From Scytonema hofmannii PCC 7110 (GTDB lineage Bacteria > Cyanobacteriota > Cyanobacteriia > Cyanobacteriales > Nostocaceae), in the NCBI RefSeq assembly GCF_000346485.2, contig NZ_KQ976354.1, positions 11,118,341-11,182,340 of the forward strand: DNA of 64,000 nt, given 5' to 3'. Under the pieces are notes generated by a model. That model had not been told where the DNA came from, did not search any database, and worked only from the letters and a program-made list of their open reading frames with translations. Numbering within the stretch: the first letter of the stretch is position 1; every line of letters starts with the position of its first letter. Shown one piece after another: positions 44,154-53,658 of the stretch. The position numbers were made by a program, and so were the translations under genes.

Positions 44154-45971
44154 ATGAACAACATAAACTTTCCAATCTCAGACCTCATAGCTGGGTATGT
44201 GACCCACTTTGATGCAGAAAATGATATTTTTGGTATCAAAACTTCAGATGGCAGAGAATTCCACGCGGCCTTAAGTCCAATGACCTATGCCAAACTAGTG
44301 CAAAATTTAGAAGAACCTTACCCAGATGCTACTGGAGCCATGAGGTCTATGCTTGTACCAGGTCGGTATTTGTTTGCCTATGGTATTTTCTACCCGGATA
44401 GTTCTAAATTTGAAGCCAAACAAATTGTTTTCGTTGGTCGAACTGAAAACGATTATGTTTTTGAAAAACCTCACTGGTGGATCAAACAGATTCAGTCTCT
44501 GGCAGATTTTTACCTAAAAGCCCAGTTTGGAGAAGAAGAAATTGACTACCGCAACTATCGCACCGATTTAACTTTAGTTGGTGCTAAGCAAACCTACAAT
44601 TTTCGCCAAGAAACTGATACGATCTCGCGCATGGTTTATGGGTTTGCTAGTGCTTATCTGTTAACTGGCGAAGAGCGATTTCTCGATGCTGCTGAAAAAG
44701 GTACCGAATACCTGCGCGAACATATGCGGTTTGTAGATTTAGATGAAGGTATTGTCTATTGGTATCACGGCATTGATATGTATGGCGATCGCGAACACAA
44801 AATCTTCGCCTCAGAATTTGGTGATGATTACTATGCGATTCCAGCCTACGAGCAAATTTACGCCTTAGCGGGTCCGATACAAACTTACCGAATCACGGGC
44901 GATCCCCGTATCCTAAGCGATGCTCAGTTAACAGTCAAGCTATTTAACGACTTTTTCCTAGACAGAAGCGAGCATGGCGGCTACTTCTCTCATCTTGACC
45001 CTGTCACTCTAAACGCCCACAGCGATTCCCTTGGTCGTAACAAAGCAAAAAAGAACTGGAACTCTGTTGGCGATCATGCCCCAGCATACTTGATTAATCT
45101 CTGGTTAGCTACAGGTCAACCAGAATACGCCAAAATGCTGGAGTATACCTTTGACATAATTGCAAAACGGTTTCCAGATTGGGAGAACAGTCCCTTTGTT
45201 CAAGAACGTTTCTACGAAGATTGGTCAGCTGATACAACCTGGGGATGGCAGCAAAATCGTGCTGTGGTTGGTCACAACCTCAAAATTGCCTGGAACCTAA
45301 TGCGGATGTACAGCCTAAAACCCAAAGACGAGTACGTCGAACTAGCACAAAAAATTGCCCAAATCATGCCCGATGTTGGCAGTGACCAGCAGCGTGGCGG
45401 ATGGTACGACGTAGTTGAACGCCTTCTCGAACCAGGTCAAACGGCTCACCGCTTTGTCTGGCACGATCGCAAAGCTTGGTGGCAGCAAGAACAAGCTATC
45501 TTAGCCTACTTCATTTTAGCTGGTTTACTAAAAGACGAAGACCATCTCCGATTAGCACGTGAGTCTGCTGCCTTTTACAATGCTTGGTTCTTAGACACAG
45601 AAGACGGTGGTGTCTATTTCAATGTTCTTGCTAATGGTATCCCCTATCTCGTCAGTGGAAATGAACGTCGCAAAGGTTCACACTCAATGAGTGCATATCA
45701 TTCTACTGAGTTGTGTTATCTTGCCTCTGTCTACACTAATCTCCTGATTCATAAAAACCCAATGGACTTTTACTTCAAGCCCACTCCAGGAGGATTTCCC
45801 AATAATCTCCTACGAGTGTCGCCAGACATTTTACCCCCAGGCAGTATCAAGATTGGTGCTTGTGAAATCAATGGAGAAACCTACAACAACTTTGACGCTG
45901 AAAACTTAACCGTAACATTACCAGAAACGCAAGAGCCAGTCAAAGTCAAGGTGCAAATTATTCCTAAGTAA
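44154..45971 (+). CDS. AGE-family epimerase/isomerase with N-terminal extension
   Basis: A 605-residue protein. The N-terminal ~110 residues (LIAGYVTHFDAENDIFGIKT onward) form a small beta-rich domain not found in the classical enzyme. The rest is an (alpha/alpha)6 barrel of the N-acylglucosamine 2-epimerase/cellobiose 2-epimerase superfamily. Motifs include TISRMVYGFASAYLLTGEER, GGYFSHLDP, GHNLKIAWNLMRMY and HDRKAWWQQEQAILAYFILA, whose conserved His residues match the epimerase active site. ATG at 44154. It probably isomerises a sugar at C2 in the cluster's pathway; the substrate is unknown. Confidence 0.8.
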   Translation: MNNINFPISDLIAGYVTHFDAENDIFGIKTSDGREFHAALSPMTYAKLVQNLEEPYPDATGAMRSMLVPGRYLFAYGIFYPDSSKFEAKQIVFVGRTENDYVFEKPHWWIKQIQSLADFYLKAQFGEEEIDYRNYRTDLTLVGAKQTYNFRQETDTISRMVYGFASAYLLTGEERFLDAAEKGTEYLREHMRFVDLDEGIVYWYHGIDMYGDREHKIFASEFGDDYYAIPAYEQIYALAGPIQTYRITGDPRILSDAQLTVKLFNDFFLDRSEHGGYFSHLDPVTLNAHSDSLGRNKAKKNWNSVGDHAPAYLINLWLATGQPEYAKMLEYTFDIIAKRFPDWENSPFVQERFYEDWSADTTWGWQQNRAVVGHNLKIAWNLMRMYSLKPKDEYVELAQKIAQIMPDVGSDQQRGGWYDVVERLLEPGQTAHRFVWHDRKAWWQQEQAILAYFILAGLLKDEDHLRLARESAAFYNAWFLDTEDGGVYFNVLANGIPYLVSGNERRKGSHSMSAYHSTELCYLASVYTNLLIHKNPMDFYFKPTPGGFPNNLLRVSPDILPPGSIKIGACEINGETYNNFDAENLTVTLPETQEPVKVKVQIIPK

Positions 45972-46168
45972 TCAAGCAACAATTGCACTATAGCAATCCT
46001 CAATCATTTGTAAAATTTTCTCTTCTCTCTTTTCTTTGCGCTCTTTGCGTCTTTGCGGTTAATAATTCTTATAACTCAATAGGACTGCTATATTCTGTTC
46101 TTGCATCTATAACGGGCTCTTATCATCACTCAAACAAAAAGTCAAACAACTTACAGGAAAATCCTTCG

Positions 46169-47650
46169 ATGTCTATTCTACCCAGTCATACACAAGTATT
46201 AGTTATCGGTGGCGGTCCTGCCGGTTCTACCGCTGCTACTCTTCTGGCTCGTGAGGGCTTTGATGTCACATTATTAGAGCGAGAAGTTTTCCCTCGCTAC
46301 CACATTGGCGAATCGCTCTTACCGGCTGCGTTAGAGATATTCGATCTGTTAGGTGTGCGCGAAAAAGTAGAAGCCCACGGCTTCCAATACAAGCCAGGAG
46401 CTCGCATAGATTGGCGATCTGAGGCATGGAACGTCAAATTTGAGCGATCGGTAAAGACTCACACCTACAGTTATCAAGTTCGCCGTGACGAATTCGACCA
46501 ATTGCTCTTAGAGCATGCCAAAAGCCAGGGAGTTAAAGTTTTTGAGGGAATTGAGGTCAAGAGTCTGTCTTTTGAGGGAGAAAGACCCCGGAGTGCAGCT
46601 TGGTCTCAGATTACTGGAGGAAGTGAGACTGGAGAAGCGTCCTTCGACTTCCTGATTGATGCATCGGGTCGCGCTGGAATTATGTCAACGCGTTACTTAC
46701 GCAACCGTCGTGATGCCAATGCATTCCAGAATATTGCCACGTGGGGGTACTGGAAGAACGCAAAAAGGTTACCCAATGGTTTCGAGGGCGCGATTTCTAC
46801 TGTCACTATCCCGGATGGCTGGGTGTGGGCGATCCCGCTTTCCGATCAAACAATGAGTATTGGTGCAGTGTACCCCAAATCAGTTTATAAAGAAAAACGG
46901 CAGGCGTCTCTGAGGGATTCTTATATTCAGGCGATCGCAGGCAATCCTTTAATAGAGGATATGATTAGCTCGGCAGATCTGGTATCAGAGGTGCGCGTTG
47001 AGCAAGATTACTCATATACAGCTAACCGTTTTGCTGGACAGGGCTACTACTTATTAGGAGATGCAGCGTGCTTTCTAGACCCCTTACTATCCACTGGCGT
47101 TCATCTGGCAATGTACAGCGCCGTGTTAGCAACAGCCAGCCTTGCTAGCGTCGTGCGTGGTGAAGTAGAAGAAAATCTTGCAATAGCTTTCTTTGAGAAA
47201 AGTTATAGTCGATCCTACCTGCGCTTGATGATGTTGATAGCAATCTTCTACAACAAAAACTGTAATTCAGATGCTTATCTTTCCGAAGCCTATCAGCTCA
47301 GCCGCTACAAGTCCGAATCATCTAATGATATGGAGTCCAAGACAGAGTCGTTTATAAACTTAGCAACTGGTCTTGAGGATATCTGGGATGCTTATAACCC
47401 TACACCCAGTCAGGTTTTAGGAGAGATATCGGAGCGTCTGGAGAAAAGCCTCAATTTTCTGGAAGAAGAGCGGGGTGCTGATACAAGAGTGAAGCCCAGC
47501 AAGTTGCAGAAGACAAATGCCCAATTTTTTGAGGCGATCCAGGAATTCATTTCACTATCTGCACCAGGATCTGGCGACGATTTGTATGTTGTAACCAAGC
47601 CAAGGTTGGGAATGGGAAAAGCAAGCGCTCCGATTTTACAAAATGTTTAG
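46169..47650 (+). CDS. FAD-dependent monooxygenase of the halogenase family (GGGPAG and WxWxIP motifs)
   Basis: A 493-residue flavoprotein. The FAD-binding GGGPAGSTAA is at residues 14-23, followed by FPRYHIGESLLPAALEIFDL, and WVWAIP at 218-223 matches the WxWxIP signature of flavin-dependent halogenases. A second FAD motif is YLLGDAACFLDPLLSTGVHL. The ~110-residue C-terminal region is helical and variable. ATG at 46169 is chosen because the upstream in-frame extension (45983-46168) is repeat-containing and unlike the family. Whether it halogenates or only oxidises a substrate cannot be told. The next gene encodes an O-methyltransferase, the usual tailoring partner. Confidence 0.82.
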   Translation: MSILPSHTQVLVIGGGPAGSTAATLLAREGFDVTLLEREVFPRYHIGESLLPAALEIFDLLGVREKVEAHGFQYKPGARIDWRSEAWNVKFERSVKTHTYSYQVRRDEFDQLLLEHAKSQGVKVFEGIEVKSLSFEGERPRSAAWSQITGGSETGEASFDFLIDASGRAGIMSTRYLRNRRDANAFQNIATWGYWKNAKRLPNGFEGAISTVTIPDGWVWAIPLSDQTMSIGAVYPKSVYKEKRQASLRDSYIQAIAGNPLIEDMISSADLVSEVRVEQDYSYTANRFAGQGYYLLGDAACFLDPLLSTGVHLAMYSAVLATASLASVVRGEVEENLAIAFFEKSYSRSYLRLMMLIAIFYNKNCNSDAYLSEAYQLSRYKSESSNDMESKTESFINLATGLEDIWDAYNPTPSQVLGEISERLEKSLNFLEEERGADTRVKPSKLQKTNAQFFEAIQEFISLSAPGSGDDLYVVTKPRLGMGKASAPILQNV

Positions 47651-47681
47651 CAAGTGTTTAAGTAGCTCTAGGAGAATTAAC

Positions 47682-48740
47682 ATGACTCAAGCAATTGATA
47701 AATCTGCAATTAATCCCATTCCCCAACCACAAACAGATGGTACACAAGTTTGGGATGCAATTGTTGGTCTGCACGGTCACCCAACAGTGCTAGTAGCGCA
47801 TGAACTGAAACTATTTCCGTTGTTGGCAGAAACACCACGCACTTTGCAGGAGATTAGTCAAAGCCTTAATCTTGCACCACGAGCAGCAAGTGCAGTTTTA
47901 TCTATATGCACTTCAATGGGTTTTATTCAACTCAAAGATGGATATTACTCCCTGACTCTTGTCGCTTGTGAATATCTTCTTGAAAGCAGTCCCACTTCTT
48001 TTTGTGGGTGGTTGGACTTAATGATCGCTAATGCTAATTCTTTCTCTTATGAAGGAATTAAGGAAGCTATATTAACAGATGCTCCTGTTGTTTACGAGGG
48101 TGATTCTCTCTATAAGGTTCACGAACAAGAAGATAAAGATGAGCAAACTCGCATTTTTACACGAGCTATGCATTCTGCAAGTGTAGCTCCTGCTTTGGCT
48201 TGGCCTACAGCTGTGGATCTTTCTGGTAATACACATATGTTAGATATTGCTGGAGGTTCTGGCGCTCACAGCATTGGTGCGACTCTCAAATGGTCTAACT
48301 TGCGATCGACTATTTTGGACATTGCACCAGTTTGCCAAGTTGCACAAGAGTATATTGCTCAGTACAAGCTGCAAGAACAGATTAGCACTCAAGTCAGTGA
48401 TATGTGGAACGATCCTTTCCCGTCTGCCGATCTGCACTTTTACTCGCTGATTTATCACAATTACGATTTAGAGAAAAATCGTTTTCTCACTAAAAAAAGC
48501 TTTGATTGTCTTGAGCCTGGTGGACGGATAATTATTCATCAATGGTTATTTAATCACGATCGCACGGGACCACTTGCAACAGCTGCATATAATATTATGA
48601 TGCAGCTTTGGTGTGCTGGAGGGCAGGAATATTCTGATGTGGAATTATCAAATCTTTTAGCTGAGGTTGGGTTTGTTAATATTGAAGTTAAACCGACTTT
48701 TGGCTACTGGAGTATTGTGACTGGACGAAAAATTAATTAA
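47682..48740 (+). CDS. O-methyltransferase (hydroxyindole/caffeate OMT type)
   Basis: A 352-residue SAM-dependent enzyme. The N-terminal winged-helix dimerisation domain has HPTVLVAHELKLFPLLAETP, then RTLQEISQSLNLAPRAA. The catalytic domain has motif I MLDIAGGSGAHSIG, and LIYHNYDLEKNRFLTKKSF and CLEPGGRIIIHQWLF in the usual places. It resembles the acetylserotonin/polyketide O-methyltransferase family. ATG at 47682 is preceded by AGGAG at 47670-47674. 31 bp after the flavoprotein stop, so they are co-transcribed. It would methylate a hydroxyl of the cluster product. Confidence 0.85.
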   Translation: MTQAIDKSAINPIPQPQTDGTQVWDAIVGLHGHPTVLVAHELKLFPLLAETPRTLQEISQSLNLAPRAASAVLSICTSMGFIQLKDGYYSLTLVACEYLLESSPTSFCGWLDLMIANANSFSYEGIKEAILTDAPVVYEGDSLYKVHEQEDKDEQTRIFTRAMHSASVAPALAWPTAVDLSGNTHMLDIAGGSGAHSIGATLKWSNLRSTILDIAPVCQVAQEYIAQYKLQEQISTQVSDMWNDPFPSADLHFYSLIYHNYDLEKNRFLTKKSFDCLEPGGRIIIHQWLFNHDRTGPLATAAYNIMMQLWCAGGQEYSDVELSNLLAEVGFVNIEVKPTFGYWSIVTGRKIN

Positions 48741-48872
48741 TAATAATCTGCTTGGATTGATGGAATTAATGGTTTTTGAACCGCAGAGAACGCAGAGAAC
48801 ACAGAGGAAAGAGAATGGAGATTTTTACGATTGAATTAGCATTGCTTGTGAACTACACATAGGGCTTTTAAG

Positions 48873-49211
48873 ATGGAAATCAAAACCCTGACAGTTGAAG
48901 AGGTCATGTTGGTAGAACTGGCGGGTGAAGTGGATGCAAATACTGCACCGATAATTCAAGAGAAAGTTTTACCCCTAACCCTGCCAGGTAATAAGATTCT
49001 GATAGATTTGAGCAAAGTGCCTTATATGTCCAGTACTGGCTTGCGGATGCTCCTGTCGCTCTACCGACGGACAAACGCTCAGGATGGGAAATTAGTACTA
49101 GTAGGGCTTTCAGAAGAAATTCAAGATATTATGTCTGTGACTGGATTTCTTGATTTCTTTATGACTAGCGAAACGCTTGAATCGGGATTGTTGCTAATGG
49201 CTAATGGCTAA
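48873..49211 (+). CDS. STAS-domain anti-sigma factor antagonist (first copy)
   Basis: A 112-residue SpoIIAA/RsbV-like protein. VELAGEVDANTAPIIQEKVL and LSKVPYMSSTGLRMLLSLYR are the STAS hallmarks; Ser54 in YMSSTGLR is the expected phosphorylation site. It would bind an RsbW-like kinase when dephosphorylated by a SpoIIE-type phosphatase. The last residues LLLMANG and the stop run into a GCTAATGG repeat. ATG at 48873. One of two STAS genes in the cluster, with GlgX between them. Confidence 0.88.
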   Translation: MEIKTLTVEEVMLVELAGEVDANTAPIIQEKVLPLTLPGNKILIDLSKVPYMSSTGLRMLLSLYRRTNAQDGKLVLVGLSEEIQDIMSVTGFLDFFMTSETLESGLLLMANG

Positions 49212-49352
49212 TGGTTAATGGTTAGTAGTTAATAGTTAATAGCTAATAGTTAATAGCTAATAGGAATTAGTCATTAGCCATTAACAACTAACAACCAACA
49301 ACCAACAACTAACAACCAACAACTAACAACTAACAACTAACAACTAACAATT
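49195..49352. repeat. Heptamer arrays in inverted orientation (TAGTTAA and TAACAAC types)
   Basis: GGTTAAT/AGTTAAT/AGCTAAT units (49195-49262) are followed by complementary CATTAGCCATTAACAACTAA units (49270-49345). The two blocks could fold on each other. They fill the STAS-glgX gap. Confidence 0.8.
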
Positions 49353-49364
49353 AGCATCATCCAT

Positions 49365-51494
49365 ATGGAACGCATTGATATTCATCCAACGCATAGCTAT
49401 AAGAATTTCAAATTGCGCTGTGGGCGACCGTTTCCTTTTGGTGCTACTCTTGTACCGGGAGGTGTGAATTTCTCAATTTTTTCTAGCTATGCTAAATCTT
49501 GTACTTTAGTACTTTTTAAAAAGCATGCACTTGAGCCATATGCAGAAATTCCGTTTCCTGATGAATTTCGCATTGGCAATGTCTTTCGTATGGTTGTATT
49601 CGACTTAGACTACGAAAATATTGAATACGGCTATCGCATGGATGGACCTTTTAATCCGAAGGAAGGTCACTGGTTTGATGAAAGCAAAATTCTCTTAGAC
49701 CCCTATGCTAAAATTATAGGTGGTCGCGATATCTGGGGAACTTCTCCTGATTGGAGTGATATCTACCAACATCGTGCGCGTCTCGCTTTTGACGACTTTG
49801 ATTGGGAAGACGATCGCTATGCAGAAATTCCACCGGAAGATTTGGTTATCTATGAGATGCATGTGCGTGGCTTTACCCGTCATGCTTCTTCTAAGATTAA
49901 GCATTTAGGAACCTTTGCAGGTATCCGTGAAAAAATCCCTTACCTAAAGGAGCTAGGTGTCAATTGTATTGAACTCATGCCTATTTATGAGTTTGATGAG
50001 TTTGAAAACAGTCGCCTTAACCCAGAAACTGGAGACTTGCTTTTAAATTACTGGGGTTATAGCACTGTAGGTTTCTTTGCTCCCAAGGCTGGTTATGCAG
50101 CTTCTGGGAAATGGGGAATGCAGGTTGATGAGTTTAAAGCCCTTGTCAAAGCACTACATAAAAATGGCATTGAAGTCATACTAGATGTGGTCTTTAACCA
50201 TACAGGGGAAGGTAACGAGTACGGTCATACAATTTCTTTCCGAGGAATTGACAATAAAACGTACTATATGCTAACTCCCGATGGGTATTACTTTAACTTT
50301 AGTGGTACTGGCAACACGCTCAACTGCAATAATCCTATTGTTCGCACTATGGTGCTTGATTGTCTGCGCTACTGGGCGAGTGAATATCACATTGATGGCT
50401 TCCGCTTTGATTTAGCCACTATTTTAGGACGTGACCCTTGGGGAGCACCGTTAACTAACCCTCCGTTACTGGAATTACTTGCTTTTGACCCGATTTTGGC
50501 TAAGTGCAAACTGATCGCTGAAGCTTGGGATGCGGGTGGTCTCTATCAAGTTGGTAGTTTCCCTGCTTTTGGTCGCTGGGCTGAGTGGAATGGCAAGTAC
50601 CGTGATAGTATTCGCAAATTCCTCAAAGGCGATCCCGGTCAAGTGGGAGAGTTTGCACAACGGCTACAAGGTTCACCAGACTTGTATGCTAAGGCTGGGC
50701 GGGGACCAGCAACATCTATTAATTTCATTACAGCACACGATGGATTTACTCTAGCTGATTTAGTTTCTTATAACGGGAAACACAACGAGGCGAATGGTGA
50801 ATATAACAACGATGGTTGTAATGATAATGACAGTTGGAATTGTGGTGCTGAAGGATGGACGGAGGATTGGGGTATCCTTTCTTTGCGTCAAAGGCAGATG
50901 AAAAATGCGATCGCCATGCTGCTAGTCAGTCAGGGTGTACCCATGATTCTTATGGGGGATGAAATGGGGCGCAGTCAGTGCGGTAATAACAATACCTATT
51001 GCCACGACAACGAATTTAACTGGTTGGATTGGAATCTGTTGGAACTCAATGCCAACTTATTTCGGTTTGTCAAAAACTGCATTGCCTTCCGCATGGCTCA
51101 CCCAGTTCTCAGAAATCGGTACCATTTTCGCAATATTGACTATGTGGGAAGCGGCTACGCCGATATTACTTGGCATGGCACTCAAGCTTGGAATGCAGAT
51201 TGGTCTGAGCATAGTCGGACTCTCGCTTTCATGCTTTGTGGTAAGCACGCTAAGGGAGGTACTGTTCAAGATAACTACATTTATGTAGCGATGAATATGC
51301 ATTGGGAAACACACTGGTTTGAAATTCCAGGCTTGCGAGATGGGATGAAGTGGCACGTATTTGCTAACACTGGAGCACTTCCACCAGAGGATATCTGGGA
51401 ACCAGGAACAGAACCAGTACTAGAAAATCAATCTGGAATGATCGTAGGCGATCGCTCTGTTGCAGTCCTTATATCAGTGACCAGTGACCAGTAA
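49365..51494 (+). CDS. glgX: Glycogen debranching enzyme (GlgX/isoamylase type, GH13)
   Basis: A 709-residue GH13 enzyme that hydrolyses alpha-1,6 branches of limit dextrins. The N-terminal CBM48-like part has GATLVPGGVNFSIFSSYAKS. The catalytic barrel has VILDVVFNHTGEGNEYG, the nucleophile region DGFRFDLATILGRDPWG, the acid/base LIAEAWDAGG and ITAHDGFTLADLVSYN. All three carboxylates are present. The C-terminus ISVTSDQ and stop are provided by the TGACCAG repeat. ATG at 49365 follows long heptamer arrays. Its place between two STAS genes suggests glycogen mobilisation under the same stress control. Confidence 0.92.
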   Translation: MERIDIHPTHSYKNFKLRCGRPFPFGATLVPGGVNFSIFSSYAKSCTLVLFKKHALEPYAEIPFPDEFRIGNVFRMVVFDLDYENIEYGYRMDGPFNPKEGHWFDESKILLDPYAKIIGGRDIWGTSPDWSDIYQHRARLAFDDFDWEDDRYAEIPPEDLVIYEMHVRGFTRHASSKIKHLGTFAGIREKIPYLKELGVNCIELMPIYEFDEFENSRLNPETGDLLLNYWGYSTVGFFAPKAGYAASGKWGMQVDEFKALVKALHKNGIEVILDVVFNHTGEGNEYGHTISFRGIDNKTYYMLTPDGYYFNFSGTGNTLNCNNPIVRTMVLDCLRYWASEYHIDGFRFDLATILGRDPWGAPLTNPPLLELLAFDPILAKCKLIAEAWDAGGLYQVGSFPAFGRWAEWNGKYRDSIRKFLKGDPGQVGEFAQRLQGSPDLYAKAGRGPATSINFITAHDGFTLADLVSYNGKHNEANGEYNNDGCNDNDSWNCGAEGWTEDWGILSLRQRQMKNAIAMLLVSQGVPMILMGDEMGRSQCGNNNTYCHDNEFNWLDWNLLELNANLFRFVKNCIAFRMAHPVLRNRYHFRNIDYVGSGYADITWHGTQAWNADWSEHSRTLAFMLCGKHAKGGTVQDNYIYVAMNMHWETHWFEIPGLRDGMKWHVFANTGALPPEDIWEPGTEPVLENQSGMIVGDRSVAVLISVTSDQ

Positions 51495-51510
51495 CCAGTG
51501 ACCAGTGAGT
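51475..51510. repeat. Short tandem repeat, TGACCAG heptamer
   Basis: Five units covering the last codons and stop of glgX and continuing downstream. Confidence 0.85.
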
Positions 51511-51610
51511 TAATGCTGCAAGAAGCTTTTTTCTCTGGGCGATTGGGTCAATGACAAACCGATTACTGATTTAATCCAAAATCCAAAATCCCTCAATCCA
51601 AAATTGAACT

Positions 51611-51949
51611 ATGACTTTTAACGCCAGTTTAGAAACAAACAACGATATTGCTACAATTACTCTCTCTGGAGAACTTGATGCAAATACAGCACCAGTGTTT
51701 AAGGAGAAGGTAGAAGAAGTCACAACGCAAAATGTCAAACGTCTTGTTTTGCTAGTACAAGACTTAGAGTATATGTCTAGTGCAGGTTTAAGGGTACTGA
51801 TCTTTGCAAAGCAAAAGATGGGACCGAAGGTTGATATTTACATAGTAGGTGCTCAAGAAATGGTAAAGGATACTATTGAGCACACTGGTTTCCATTATAG
51901 TGTGGTGATGCTTGATGGATATAACGAGACTGAGATACAACATGTGTAA
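51611..51949 (+). CDS. STAS-domain anti-sigma factor antagonist (second copy)
   Basis: A 112-residue RsbV/SpoIIAA-like protein. ITLSGELDANTAPVFKEKVE and VQDLEYMSSAGLRVLIFAKQ are STAS motifs, and Ser57 is the likely phospho-acceptor. Similar in length and framework to the 48873 protein but clearly diverged. It lies 112 bp before the RsbW-like gene, the usual kinase partner. ATG at 51611. Confidence 0.88.
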   Translation: MTFNASLETNNDIATITLSGELDANTAPVFKEKVEEVTTQNVKRLVLLVQDLEYMSSAGLRVLIFAKQKMGPKVDIYIVGAQEMVKDTIEHTGFHYSVVMLDGYNETEIQHV

Positions 51950-52061
51950 ACCAGCACCTTTTCCCCACTTTTTAAGGAGGGGTGCTTGATACAACAGACT
52001 GACGCTATTCGCTCTGCAATCAATTGCAGAGCCATTGGAGCATTTTTGCATAAAAATAACA

Positions 52062-52490
52062 ATGATGGAACAATTAATAGAACAATTAACTGTGCCTGAT
52101 TCTCTGGATTCGTTAACAGCGATCGCTAAGTACGTTATGGCTGTGGCAAGTACTGCTGGATTGGATAAAAAAGCTTCTTATAAACTTCGCTTAGCAGTAG
52201 ATGAAATTGCCACGAATATCATTATTTATGGTTATCAAGAAGCAGGTCGCGCAGGAGTGCTAGATTTACAAGCAGAAGTTACCGAACAACATCTAATTAT
52301 CTGTATGGAAGATACTGGTTTACCTTATGACTCCACGCAAACAGATACTCCTGACAATCTTGATAAGCCTTTAGAAAATCGGCAAATAGGCGGCTTAGGT
52401 GTATACCTTGCTATTCGTAGTGTTGATAAGTTCATTTATGAACGAATCGGGAACCGAAATCGAAATATTTTTATTGTCAATAGGAGTTAG
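52062..52490 (+). CDS. RsbW-like anti-sigma factor/serine kinase (HATPase)
   Basis: A 142-residue GHKL ATPase. The N-box is LRLAVDEIATNIIIYGYQEA (Glu48, Asn52), the G1 box CMEDTGLPYD, and the G2 region NRQIGGLGVYLAIRSVDKF. No sensor or phosphoacceptor domain, so it is the small anti-sigma/kinase type that phosphorylates STAS proteins. ATG at 52062 is chosen over the longer frame because it directly precedes the first conserved strand; ATG at 52065 is also possible. Together with two STAS genes and the PP2C phosphatase it forms a complete partner-switching set. Confidence 0.88.
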   Translation: MMEQLIEQLTVPDSLDSLTAIAKYVMAVASTAGLDKKASYKLRLAVDEIATNIIIYGYQEAGRAGVLDLQAEVTEQHLIICMEDTGLPYDSTQTDTPDNLDKPLENRQIGGLGVYLAIRSVDKFIYERIGNRNRNIFIVNRS

Positions 52491-52739
52491 ATCAACTGAA
52501 GGATGAAAAATGAAATATAAATTTTTTTATCCTTTATCCTTCTTCATTTTTCATCTTTATCCTTAACCCCCCTTCCGCACCCCCTACTGTCATAATCGGT
52601 TTTTTCGGATTTTTACTAACTATAAAGGCTATATTTTTTACAAACAGAGGAAAATAGCGATGGCGATCGCTAACCCCAAATCCTCAAACGTTCAAAATTC
52701 GTAGTGTGACACTTTAGGGTGCGGAAGGTAGGCTTAATT

Positions 52740-53363
52740 TCACATATTTACATAGTGTAAAGTGGCGGCATGACTGCCATTCTCACCCACCTCATAAATT
52801 GTAATTTTATGAATTGTGCCTATAAGGTTTGAAGACAATGATTTTACTAAATGAGTCAAAGCTGCTTCATCATTCATCCGCCTATTATCAAAAGTCCTAC
52901 CTAATGTAATATGAGGTTGAAACGCATCTCCAATATAACGATATCCATAGCTAAGATAATTGATTTTTTCTAAATAACTATAGTGAGAAGTATTTTTTTG
53001 CTTATCTTCTTCCGTAAGAAATAACGAATCTTTAAGTTCTTCAAAAACAAATCTATGAGCACCATGAAACATATAATTATGAGGGAATTTTAGAAAATAC
53101 CAACCCGATGGCTTGTATTCTAATTCAACGTCTTTAAGTTCTAAAGAGTACTTTTGTCTGTGGCAATAATTTCGCAATTCTAAAACTAAGCTCATCCAAT
53201 TAATCTGATTTCTAAACCGCCCTTGAAGAAGTGTGATGTGAGGAATATTTTGCTTGGTTTCTAATAGAGGACTAAGTGGACAAATTCGCAGAGTTTTTTT
53301 TTGTAATTCCACAAGAGATTCAATCATCTCAATATCAGGAATCATGGCAATACCAAATTTCAT
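52740..53363 (-). CDS. 2H phosphoesterase (2'-5' RNA ligase/LigT-like) superfamily protein
   Basis: A 207-residue protein with two HxT motifs, IPHITLLQGRF near residue 45 and QPHITLGRTFDNRR near 155, separated by about 110 residues. This is the 2H phosphoesterase signature (cyclic phosphodiesterase, LigT/ThpR). The long middle segment is unusual for bacterial ThpR. It probably acts on 2',3'-cyclic or 2'-5' phosphodiester bonds in RNA or a nucleotide. ATG at 53363. Monocistronic; function not further defined. Confidence 0.82.
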   Translation of the reverse strand: MKFGIAMIPDIEMIESLVELQKKTLRICPLSPLLETKQNIPHITLLQGRFRNQINWMSLVLELRNYCHRQKYSLELKDVELEYKPSGWYFLKFPHNYMFHGAHRFVFEELKDSLFLTEEDKQKNTSHYSYLEKINYLSYGYRYIGDAFQPHITLGRTFDNRRMNDEAALTHLVKSLSSNLIGTIHKITIYEVGENGSHAATLHYVNM

Positions 53364-53442
53364 ACAATTATCCTGTCTTCATTTTTTATACCAGAAATTA
53401 GGCAAATTTAACCTACTTTCCGGGATTCTAGACATTGCAGAT

Positions 53443-53472
53443 CCCCCCAACCCCCCTTAAAAAGGGGGGCTA
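53443..53472. repeat. Palindromic repeat CCCCCCTTAAAAAGGGGGG
   Basis: CCCCCCTT and AAGGGGGG arms, with a second CCCCCC run just upstream. A widespread cyanobacterial dispersed repeat. Confidence 0.6.
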
Positions 53473-53610
53473 TGCGTAAGTCCTATATACGTAAAAGTGA
53501 TGGATTTAACTAATTTGACCAGTTAGGTATACAGTACAAAACCCTAAATTTATTTATGAAAAAAATAAATTGTTCATTATTCAAATCCCCTACTTTTAAG
53601 TCTGGGGATT

Positions 53611-53650
53611 CACTGGTCACTGGTCACTGGTCACTGGTTACTGGTTACTG
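53611..53650. repeat. Short tandem repeat, CTGGTCA heptamer
   Basis: Five to six units immediately downstream of the porin stop (minus strand). Confidence 0.85.
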
Positions 53651-53658
53651 TTAATGCT

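Noticed and set aside
45983-46168. 62-codon N-terminal extension of the halogenase-family protein
   Set aside because: It covers a CTTTGCGTCTTTGCGG dispersed repeat and precedes the normal family start at 46169.
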